In this document: piece after piece, positions 1-10,197 of the stretch
Numbering within the stretch: the stretch's first letter is position 1
Layout: the number at the start of each line of letters is the position of its first letter
Source: Elymus sibiricus
Lineage: Eukaryota; Streptophyta; Magnoliopsida; Poales; Poaceae
DNA: 64,000 nucleotides
NCBI GenBank assembly: GCA_039707655.1
Contig: CM077667.1
Span: 415,815,409 to 415,879,408, forward strand
Reading direction: 5' to 3'
The notes under the pieces: model-generated
The model's database searches: none
Told to the model about the DNA's origin: nothing
The model's input: only the letters and a program-made list of their open reading frames with translations
Translations under genes and position numbers: made by a program

Positions 1-1049
1 TCTTTTCTCATTCGAGGCTATCCAATTGTTGTTATTTGGCTTTCGTTTTTCTTTGGCCAATTGGATATACAAGAATGCCTAAGTACCTCCCTCTAGCTAT
101 CTATGTTGTCTCGTCTCGAATTCTATTCATGCTTCTTCACAAAATTTGAGCAAGCACTTCTCGAACCCTTTGTGTGAGGAGCACTCGGAGTTCCGTTTCG
201 TTAAGAGCTGACTACCAAAATCTCCCCAGTGCAATCTCGGTGTAACCAACTCCAAAATCTCGGTTTCACCGATGCCTAGGGTGGATCTAGTTTTTAGAAT
301 CTCGGTAGCACCGATTCCACAATCTCAGCTTCATCGAGTTTCCATGTCAACAGACAGTAGAGGAACTCGTTGGCACCGATATTTTAGAACCGGTGTCACC
401 AACAGCTATGGGTACTTATACTCCGCGGAACCGGTTTTTGAAATCCACTTCTTCAAAGCCGTGGTCCCCGCAAACCCTAGCTGCCGCTCGCGTCTACGGA
501 CTTCGCCTTCGACTCCCCGTGCGCCCTCGCCTCTGGGATCCTTGCCGTCGACGGAATCTCCACCGCCGTCGTCGTCGTAGCAGATTCCTCACCGAGTTAG
601 GGTGAGATTCCGATCCCCTCTTACGCTCCCTTATCAATTTCTTGCGCATTAGGGTTGCTCCATCTATAATCCACTGTTTGAGATTGATCTATCCACGAAA
701 AACTTCCATTAGAATAGAAGACCAAATTTTTTTAGGGTTGGACGTCCGCCAAGTGTGTCTCGGTGACACCGAGTTGGAAATATCGGTCTTACCGATCTGT
801 GATTTAGGTTAACCGAGAACACTCTTGGTGAAACCAAGTTTCTCTTTCCAGTCTCACCGAAAAGAGTTGCCAGGTTTCTGTAATATGAGAGTGTCAGTCT
901 CGGTGGCTCCGAATTCTCTAACTTGGTGGTACCGAAACCCACTTAGTAGAAATCCAAAACTAAGAGTTTGAGTTCAAATTTGAGAAAACCTTCTGTGTTT
1001 TGTGATGCTCAACCCCTCTGCTCTCCTATACTCTATTCACAGGGTCAGC
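1..1049 (+). promoter_or_regulatory. Internal leader of the outer element with promoter-like and 5'-UTR-intron-like features
   Basis: Noncoding. Exact CGGTN3ACCG palindromes occur at 261-271, 303-313, 761-771 and 784-794, with several imperfect copies (for example 391-401). A TATA-like ttata lies at 416-420, followed by a telo-box-like AAACCCTAG near 474 and a GC-rich, UTR-like stretch to about 600. A plausible intron follows: donor GGTGAG near 601-606 and acceptor TTCACAG near 1040, just before the ATG at 1050. The promoter and intron are inferred; the motifs are visible directly. Confidence 0.4.
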
Positions 1050-3177
1050 ATGTCAGGTTTTGATGATAGCCAGAACAATTTAAGGCAGATGGATGTTGAC
1101 TTGAGTCCAGGCACAAGCCCCAATGCCAGCTCATCTTCTTCAGAGGATCCAGGCACCCCAAGTTCACATGGGTTGCCCAAAGCTGCCACCAGGGCAAGGA
1201 AGAAGCTGAACTCAGATGAGGAAGATTCTGCCAGTGGAAGACCTTGCAAAGAAGTTGCAAGAAAAGAAGGACAAAGCTGTAAACAAGGCTGCTTCTGAGG
1301 CCACATCAGCAAAGAGGACTGTTAGAAAGGAGTATGCCACCTCTGAGTCCATGAGAGCACCTGAGAGTGCTAGAGCAAACACATCTTTATCAGTTGAGCC
1401 TCCAAGGAAATCATTGCCTAAGAAGGCAGGAGAGAAGAAGAGAGCCAGAAAGAGGATTGTCCATGTCATTGGCAGACCTACTTCCATGTATGAAGACCCA
1501 GCAGAAGCTGAGGAAGAGGCTGAGGAGGAAGAGCCAGCTGCCAAGGCTCCTCCATCCAAGAAGAAAAAGTTACTTGCTGATGCAATGCCCAAGCAAGCTC
1601 CTTCAAAAAGCAAGAAGTCTGAGTCCAACAAGCCAGTTCCTCCAAAATCCAAGAAGACTACTAGGGACATCCCTCTTGCTGGTAAGAACAAGAGATCTTC
1701 CACCAAGGAAGAAGAAGATGATCTGTCAGTGTTGAGGAAGCTAAGACCACACTTGCCATTGCATAATGATGCACACCCAGTAGCTGAAGACATGAAGAAG
1801 AGAAAGGATGCAGGTCTGAGATTGTGGAGAGCAAATGATCCTTATGCCTCCAGGAGGAAGACTGCTGTAGATGACAGATTCTACACCAAAGAATAGCAGG
1901 ACTTCTATGAGACTATCCTATTGGACAAGAGCCCAGCAGTCAGTGACATGAGGTATGTTGACTGGGCATATATCAAGGAGAATGAAGACTACTTTCCCAG
2001 TGTGCAAGATAACTTCAAGTGCATTGATATTGCAAACTTTGTCGGGAGAGAGTTTTCTACTTGGAACGATGAGATGATCATGCAGTTCTACTCTACTTCT
2101 CACTTCTACCCAGATGGCAGGATTATATGGATGACTAAAGGAGTCAGGTACCAATCCACTATTGATGAGTGGACTACCATCTTAGGAGCCCCACAGGTAG
2201 AAGAAGGAGATATGGATGTGTATGCTGAAGCCAAGATGAATCATAACTCTATGGCAAATATGTACAAGGAGATCCCAGCTGCTCATGTGCATTCACATAA
2301 ACTTGGCTCTGTCTATCATCTGCAAGCAGGACTACCCACTACAAACACCATCTTGAGGTACACTTTGATGCCCAAGTCTGGATATGACAAAATGATTAGA
2401 GGGTATTCCATCAATAGGCTACACCACATAGACACCCACACCAGGATTAGGTTGATGGACCTGATTGTGGAAACAATCAAGAGGGCTGTTGCTGACCAAA
2501 AACGATCTTGTGGATATGCACCGTACATTCAGATGCTCATCAACTCCAAGTTGTAGAAGGATGTATATGCACTTGATCGTCCTCATATGCCACTACAGCC
2601 AGACTTCGAGGATAATGTTGTGGTGATGGATCCCAGTCATCCCACTTCATCTACTGCACAGGCAGAGGCAGAGGCAGCTAGAGCCACTAGTGCTCAAGTT
2701 CCAAGGTCCAAGAGCGAGCAAATGGATCTACTCTTCAACACCATTCCGAGCATGCAGAAGGATATCAAGAACATATTGTTGAATCAACAAAGCCTTGAGA
2801 GGATTGTGGAAGACAAGTTCACCACGATGAACAACAAGGTAGATGGGCTGACAAAGACTGTGGATGAGCTTAAGATGGAAGTGGATGCAGTGCCTAGCCC
2901 TCATTCCTCTGATGATGACGATAGTCCACCTCTCAGGACCAGCACCCAGTTCAAGACCCAAGCCAGGACTCCTACCGTGCCAGTTCCAGAGACGAGGCCT
3001 ACCTCATCAGCACCTGCCGCAGCTCCATCAGCTCCTCCAGCACCTCCAGTGTCTACACCACCACCTCAGAGGACTTCAGCTGAAGCGTTTGCGGATGCTC
3101 TTCTCTCGACTCCTTCGACAGCCACCGGAGCAGCTTCATCATCTCATGGAGGAGATCATGCCCAGAGCGACGAGTAG
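1050..3177 (+). pseudogene. Gag-like ORF of the outer element, resembling the putative plant transposon protein (Transposase_32-like) family
   Basis: Starts MSGFDDSQNN at 1050. A Ser- and Lys-rich, charged N-terminal third is followed by a conserved-looking globular block at about 1921-2556 (motifs YVDWAYIKENEDYF, GRIIWMTKG and TTILGAP). I associate this block with the putative plant transposon protein domain common in grass retroelements. It is followed by a heptad-like coiled coil (about 2700-2890) and a Pro/Ala/Ser-rich tail. The coding potential is broken by one 1-nt frameshift near 1232 and two in-frame TAG stops (1894-1896 and 2554-2556). No zinc knuckle, protease or polymerase is present. 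Its role as a capsid-like protein is inferred from its position before the polypurine tract and LTR. Confidence 0.6.
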
Positions 3178-3655
3178 CTCTATAGCTTTGAACTTTTTGG
3201 TAACTTGTTGCCAAAGGGGGAGAGGTTATAGATCATAGGGCTTCGAGAGAGAGAGTGTTACATTTTGTTTCCTCTCTGCAGTTTTAAAAACATTTGGTTT
3301 ATCGTTTGGTTGAAACTTTGTTGGTGATTGACCATATACTCTTGTGTGATGCTACTACTTTGCTATCTTTGAGATATCTATGTGATGAGCATTCACTTGT
3401 TTGGTGTGATGTGCTTATGCAATTCATTCATATAAGTTTTTGCGCACCACCAAGTTGTATGTGACATGGAAGAGTGACCCATGATCCTAATCGATTGTGC
3501 ATTTGCATTCAAACGCAAATTTAAAATAATGCACAAATTTAGGGGGAGCTCTTGCTTATCACATATTTCTCAAAGCGACGATGCTATTCATTGATTATAT
3601 CTCTCATCGAAGCTTTGATCTATATGTTGTCATCAATTACCAAAAAGGGGGAGAT
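3178..3655 (+). other. 3' untranslated region and polypurine tract of the outer element
   Basis: A noncoding stretch with several short G-rich runs (ccaaagggggagagg near 3210, tttagggggagctc near 3540) ends in the polypurine tract CAAAAAGGGGGAGAT at 3641-3655, directly before the LTR TG. The earlier G-rich runs may be secondary or decayed priming sites. Confidence 0.6.
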
Positions 3656-4040
3656 TGAAATCACAACTTCTCCCTAGGTGGTTTTGGTAATTAATAACAA
3701 CATATATTTCATTGGACTAATGTTTCCACTAAGTGTATCTCGGGAAAAAGTTCAATGATGGATTGGCTAAAAGATTGTGTGGGGTACCTCCCCAAGGAAA
3801 GGAAGGAATAGGATTGGCCATGCTTCAAGATCAAGGACTCTACATTTTATATTTTGTGAGAAATCACTTTGAGTCTATAGGAAAGCCAATACTATTAAAA
3901 GGGGGTGAGGTAAATATGATGATCTGGTTGCTCAAGTGCTTAGAGGTAGCCACCAAAAATACTCACCCACTTTCCCACACATATCTTGTGTCCAAAGCCT
4001 AAAGTAAAAATTCGGTGCCACTAATATTTCCATTCAGATC
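3656..4040 (+). repeat. 3' LTR of the outer element, left half
   Basis: Begins TGAAATCACAACTTC straight after the polypurine tract and is cut at 4040 by the gypsy element. The last bases, agatc (4036-4040), pair with ggatc (22823-22827) on the other side as a 5-bp target duplication with one mismatch. Confidence 0.75.
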
Positions 4041-5560
4041 TGATGACCCACAAGTATAGGGGATCAATCATAGTCCTTTCGATAAGTAAGAGTGTCGAAC
4101 CCAACGAGGAGCAGAAGGAAATGACAAGCGGTTTTCAGCAAGGTAATTTCTGCAAGCACTGAAATTGTAGGTAACAGATAGTTTGATAGCAAGGTAATTG
4201 GTAGCAAGCAAGTAACGGTAACGGTAAACAAGGTGCAGCAAGGTAGCCCAATCCTTTTGAGGCAAAGGATAGGCCAGAACAATCACTAGTAATAGGCAAA
4301 GTGTTCTTGAGGGTACACGGGAATTTCGTATAGTCACTTTTATCATGTTGGTTTGATTCGTGTTCGCTACTTTGATAATTTGATATGTGGGTGGACCGGT
4401 GCTAAGGTGTTGTTCTTACTTGAACTAACAACCTACTTATGATTAACCCCCTCTCAAGCATCCGCAACTACGAGAAAAGTATTAAGACAAAGTCTAACCA
4501 TAGCATTAAACATGTGGATCCAAATCAGTCCCTTACGAAGTAGCGCATAAACTAGGGTTTAAGCTTCTGTCACTCTAGCAACCCATCATCTAATAACTAC
4601 TCCACAATGCATTCCCTTAGGCCCATGAATGGTGAAGTGTCATGTAGTCGACGTTCACATGACACCACTAAGGGAATCACAACATACATATCATCAAAAT
4701 ATCGAACACATATCAAATTCACATGATTACTTGCAACATGACTTCTCCCGTGACCTCAAGAACAAAGGTAACTACTCACAAATAATAAACATGCTCAAGA
4801 TCAGAGGAGTATTAAATAACATAATGGATCTGAACATATAATCTTCCACCAAATAAACCATATAGTAATCAACTACGCAAGGTAATCAACACTACTAGTC
4901 ACCCACACGTACCAATCTGAGCTTTCGGTACAAAGATTGAACACAAGAGATGAACTAGGGTTTGAGAGGAGATGGTGATGTTGAATATGTTGATGAAGAT
5001 TGGCCTCCCAAAGATGAGAGGGGTGTTGGTGATGACGATAGCTTCGATTTCCCCCTCCGGGAGGGAAGTTCCCCCAGCGGAATCGCTCCACCGGAGGGCA
5101 AAAGTGCTCCTGCCCAAGTTCCGCCTCGAGGCGGCGGCGCTTCGTCCCGAAAGTCCTCCTCTTAATTTTTTTATGTTTTTTGGGAATTTATACCAGAAGA
5201 TGAGCACCGGAAGCGGGCCAGGCTAGGCACAACCCATCAGGGCGCGCCCAGGGGGGCCTGGCGCGCCCTGGTGGGTTGTGCCCACCTGGGGGCCCTCCTC
5301 TGGCAGTTTTCAGCTCCAGTAATTTTTATCAAATACAAAAATAATCTCCGTAAATTTTCAGCTTCATTGGAGTTGTGCAGAATAGGTATCTCTGACGTGC
5401 TTTTCTTGGGTCCAGAATTCCATCTGCCGGTATTCTCCCTCTTTGGGTAAACCTTGCATATTATGAGAGAAAAGGCATTAGAATCACTCCCCAAAGCATT
5501 ATTATTCAACAAAACAAAGTAAATATCAGTAGGAAATCATGATGCAAAATGGACGTATCA
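4041..5560 (-). repeat. 3' LTR of the gypsy element
   Basis: Read on the minus strand it runs from 5560 (TGATACGTCC) to 4041 (TCATCA). It contains the GC-rich palindrome at 5226-5283 and, next to it in the direction of transcription, a TATA box (minus TATAAATTCCC, 5182-5192). It is the same length as the 5' LTR. Confidence 0.9.
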
Positions 5561-5575
5561 ACTCCCCCAAGCTTA
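5561..5575 (-). other. Polypurine tract of the gypsy element
   Basis: Minus strand AAGCTTGGGGGAGT lies directly before the 3' LTR start TGATACG. The gag-protease-only gypsy element at 63552-63567 carries a near-identical tract. Confidence 0.75.
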
Positions 5576-6758
5576 GACCTCGCTTGTCCTCAAGCGAAAG
5601 CCGATATTGAAAAGGATGTCCACATGGTTTGAGAGAGAGGTGTCGATAAAAACAAAATACGGACATAGAAGCATCATGCTTATTAGCATAACAGCAACAA
5701 ACTCTAACATAAGAACTTTTTTCAATATATTTTTATCATAAAGCTTCTCATGACCAAGTAACAATTCATCACAACATAGAAGTATGAAGCATAAACCTTA
5801 TTGGAAGCCAACAAACTATGTTCTCAGTCAACTTTGCAACTACAATTCATCATATTTTCAGGAAGGGTCTCGTGTCAGAGCCTTTTGGCAACCTATGATA
5901 GCAACCTTTATTATGCAGTCTGTCGCTTTTATTACTTTGCCATCATAAGTTCGTATAGCGCTCAATTTTCTCTTACACTAATTGATCAAAACACTTTTAG
6001 AAGCAATTTTTATTGCCTTGTTGCACCGATGCCAACTTACTTGAAGGATCTTTCTCGATCCATAGGTAGGTATGGTGGACACTCAAGGAAAGAGTTTGGG
6101 TTTGGGTTTTTGGATGCACAAGTAGTATCTCTACTTAGTGCGTAATTTTTGGCTAGCAAAGATATTGGGCAAGCACCACATGTTAAAGGATCTATGACAA
6201 TATAACTTCTATGTGGATATGAACAAACATAATTCATTACGTTGTCTTCCTTGTCCAACATCAACAATTTTGACACATAATATTTGATGGGGGATCACAA
6301 TCATAAAAGATGTCCAAGATAGTGTATTTGCATGTGAATCTTCTCTTCCCTAATTAATTCTTTCATGAATTGCATCATTGACCAATGCTATGTTTGTCAA
6401 TCTCCAATAAATTTTACTACTTATACTTTTCCTTATGTGATGTCATTACTCACCATAAGATTAGCATATGATTCTTTTCATTTATTTGTCTTTCTTTTAT
6501 TTGATTGCAACAAGAAAGTAGAGAAGCAAAAACTCAAACTAAACTTTATTATATAACCTTCACTCGATTACATAGATAGGTAGGCCATGAAACTAACACA
6601 CGAAAATAGATCACGCTAAACTTTTATTCGACTAAGGCAAAGGGAAACAAAAGATAGAACCAAAATAGGTAAAGGTGAATAAAAGTGATGGTGATACGAT
6701 ACCGGGGCACCTCCCCCAAGCTTGGCTCAAGCCAAGGGGAGTGCCCATACCCATGTGC
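5576..6758 (-). other. 3' noncoding region of the gypsy element with a conserved block
   Basis: No convincing ORF. On the minus strand, 6034-6140 aligns well with 62594-62705 in the other gypsy element: ACTAAGTAG, then a hairpin AAGTAG-AGATA-CTACTT, then TGTGCATCCAAAA, then CCATACCTACCTAT, then TTCAAGTAA, in the same order and spacing. This points to a cis-acting RNA or DNA element. Confidence 0.5.
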
Positions 6759-7060
6759 TCAAGTCTCCTTTGGTGGTGGTGATGAAGAAGGTGGAGGTGT
6801 AGAGGAAGCCTTCTTCTTCAACTTATATTTAAGCATAAAGTTTTCCTCCCTTAGATCATCATTCTCCAATTCAAGCTTTAATATCCTTTGGCATAAGGCC
6901 TCCTTGCTTTCCTGCAGAAAACGAGACGGGATAAATTGGGCCTTAGGTTTGTATCTTCTAGGGAGGCTTGACTTCTTGAATTCCACATGCATGTCTCCGG
7001 GTTGAGGCAATGGATCACCCTCTTCCTCAGAGCTGTCATCTTTTGTTTCCTGCATGGTAG
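6759..7060 (-). pseudogene. Third ORF of the gypsy element, 3' part
   Basis: In register with the 5' part across the insertion. About 100 codons: an acidic stretch (DDSSEEEGD), a basic segment (PRRYKPKAQF) and a predicted coiled coil (LCQRILKLELENDDLREENF), ending in a Pro/Ser-rich tail with a stop at 6759. I do not recognise a family. A small acidic, coiled-coil, non-enzymatic protein encoded after integrase is the best description. Confidence 0.55.
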
Positions 7061-8941
7061 TGTTGGAAATATGCCCTAGAGGCAATAATAAATTGGTTAT
7101 TATTATATTTCCTTGTTCATGATAATCGTTTATTATCCATGCTATAATTGTATTGATTGGAAACTCAAATACATGTGTGGGTACATAGACAACACTGTGT
7201 CCCTAGTAAGCCTCTAGTTGACTAGCTCGTTGATCAAAGATGGTTAAGGTTTCCTAGCCATTGACATGAGATGTCATTTGATAACGGGATCACATCATTA
7301 GGAGAATGATGTGATGGACAAGACCCAAACTATAAACGTAGCATATGATCGTGTCAGTTTATTGCTATTGTTTTCTGCATGTCAAGTATATGTTCCTATG
7401 ACCATGATATCATGCAACTCCCTGACATCGGAGGAGTACCTTGTGTGTATCAAACGTCGCAACGTAACTGGGTGACTATAAAGGTGCTCTACAGGTATCT
7501 CCGAGGGTGTCTGTTGGGTTGGCATGGATCAAGACTGGGATTTGTTACTCCGTATGACGGAGAGGTATCTCAGGGCCCACTCGGTAATACAACATCACAA
7601 TGAGCCTTGCAAGCAATGTGACTAAAGTGTTAGCCACGAGATCTTGTATTACGGAACGAGTAAAGAGACTTGCCGGTAACGAGATTGAACTAGGTATAGA
7701 GATACCGACGATCGAATCTCGGGCAAGTAACATACCGAAGAACAAAGGGAACAGCATACGGGATTAACTGAATCCTTGACATAGAGGTTCGACCGATAAA
7801 GATCTTCGTAGAATATGTAGGAGCCAATATGGGCATCCAGGTCCCGCTATTGGTTATTGATCGTAGAGGTGTCTCGGTCATGTCTACATAGTTCTCGAAC
7901 CCGCAGGGTCTACACACTTAACGTTTGGTGACGATTAGTATAGTTGAGTTATTGTGTTGGTGACCGAAGGTTGTTCGGAGTCCCGGATAAGATCCAGGAC
8001 ATGACGAGGGTCTCCGGAAGAGTCCGGAGGTAAAGATTAATATATGTGATAATAGTGTTTTGATCTCCGGAAAGGTTCCGGAATTCACCGGAAGGGGTTC
8101 CGGATGTTTACCGAAGTGTTCGGGTGCAGCAACACTTTATATGAGCCAAAGGGGTAAAGTCCACAAGGTATTGGAAAGTGCAAAAGGAAGTTTTGCTGCT
8201 GCCTTAAGCGGTACTGCCGCTGGTAAAGGCAGTACTACCGCGTAAGCGGTACTACCGCTTGTGTGAAGCGGTACTACCGCCCAAGCGGTACTACCGCTTG
8301 TGTGAAGCGGTACTACCGCTCAAGCGGTACTATCGCTCGTGAGCGGTACTACCGCTTGTGCGCGGTACTGCAGGGATCCGAGTTGGACTCTTTCCCTGCG
8401 GGCCAAACCGACCTTGTGCGGGCAAAACCGACCTGGAGGAGGCTTTTACTCCAAGTTTAGACCCCAAGGCTCAACATATAAATAGAGGGGCAGGGCTAGC
8501 ACACGGGACACATTAAGATTTCCCAAGCCGTGTGTCGGCAACCCTAACCCTCTAGTTCTCCCGTCATAATCTCCGTAGTGCTTGGCGAAGCCCTGCAGAG
8601 ATTGTTCCTCACCAACATCACCACGCCGTCGTGCTGCCGAAACTCATCTACTACTTCATCATCGCTCGCTGGATCGAGAAGGTGAAGGCGTCATCAAGCC
8701 GTATGTGTGTTGAACGCGGAGGTGCCGTCCGTTCGGCACTAGTTCGTGATCGGATCGAGGGACGACTTGCGATTTGGATCGCGGAGACGTTCGACTACAT
8801 CAACCGCGTTTCTTAACGCTTCCGCTTAGCGATCTACAAGGGTATGTAGATTCACTCTCCCTCTCGTAGATGCTCATCACCATGGATAGATCTTGCGTGT
8901 GCGTAGGAAAATTTTTGTTTCCCATGCGACGTTCCCCAACA
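7061..8941 (+). repeat. Angela 5' LTR
   Basis: TGTTGGAAAT to CCCCAACA. U3 carries the CGGTACTACCG array (8239-8372) and the TATA box TATAAATA at 8477-8484; the R/U5 part follows to 8941. Confidence 0.95.
8239..8484 (+). promoter_or_regulatory. Angela LTR palindrome array and TATA box
   Basis: Exact CGGTACTACCG copies start at 8247, 8269, 8286, 8308 and 8344, with variant copies at about 8206 and 8325. Spacing is 17-36 bp. The TATA box TATAAATA is at 8477-8484. The 3' LTR repeats this at about 15410-15540 and 15648-15655. Confidence 0.6.
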
Positions 8942-8942
8942 G

Positions 8943-8954
8943 TGGTATCAGAGC
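8943..8954 (+). other. Angela primer binding site (initiator tRNA-Met)
   Basis: TGGTATCAGAGC one base after the LTR end, the usual copia primer site complementary to the 3' end of initiator tRNA-Met. Confidence 0.9.
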
Positions 8955-10197
8955 TAGGTCTATGCGTAGATGAGATCTCGAGTAGAACACAAACGAGTTG
9001 TGGGCGTGGGTGTATACATATTGCTTGCCGTTACTAGTTGATACTTGATTCGGCGGTATTGTGAGATGAAGCGGCCCGGACCGACATTACGCGTACGCTT
9101 ACGCGAGACAGGTTCCTTCAACTGACATGTAAACTTCGTTGCATAAAGATGGCTAGCGGGTGTCTGTCTCTCTCACTTTAGTTGAATCGATTTCAATGAA
9201 GAGGGTTCTTTTAGAAGATCAAAAAGCAATCACTACACCACGTTGTGGTTTTGCGTAGGTAAGAACGGTTCTTGCAAACCCGTAGCAGCCACGTAAAATA
9301 TGCAACAACAATTAGAGGACGTCTAACTTGTTTTTGCAGGGTATGTTGTGATGTGATATGGCCAATTACATGATGAGATATATGTGATGTATGAGATGAT
9401 CATGTGTTGTATAGAATATCACGACTTGCATGTCGATGAGTTCGGCAACTGGCAGGAGCCATAGAGTTGTCTTTAATTATTTTCGCCGTTTTTGCTTTAC
9501 TTTATCGCTATGAGTTAGCTATAGTCGTGGAAGCAACAGTTGGCGCGACAACCTCATGGCGACACGTTGATGGAGATCAAGATGATGGAGATCATGGTGT
9601 CATGCCGGTGACGATGGAGATCATGCCGGTGCTTTGTAGATGGAGATCAAAAGCACAAGTTCATGGCCATATCATGTCACTTATGATTTGCATGTGATGT
9701 TAATCCTTTTATGCATCTTATTTTGCTTAGGACGACGGTAGCATTATAAGGTGATCCCTCACTTAAATTTCAAGATAAAATTGTGTTCTCCCCGAGTGTG
9801 CACCGTTGCGAAAGTTCGTCGTTTCGAGACACGCCGTGATGATCGGGTGTGATAGACTCTACGTTCACATACAACAGGTGTAAGCCATGTTGCACGTGCG
9901 GAACACTCGGGTTAAACTTGATGAGCCTATCATGTACAGACATGGCCTCGGAACACAAGAGACCGAAAGGTCGAACATGAGTCATATAGTAGATATGATC
10001 AACATGAAGATGTTCACCATTGAAACCACCTCAACTCACGTGATGATCGGACTTGAGTTGGTAGATTTGGATCATGTTACACTCGAATGACCGGAGGGAT
10101 GTCAATTTGAGTGGGAGTTTTTAAGTAATATGATTAACTAAACTCATTATCTAGAACAATAGTCTAAGTTGTCTTTGCTATATTTATGTTGTAGATC
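8955..10197 (+). other. Angela untranslated leader
   Basis: About 1.2 kb between the PBS and the gag ATG, with only short chance ORFs. In BARE-type elements this region holds packaging and dimerisation signals; I cannot locate them by eye. Confidence 0.7.
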
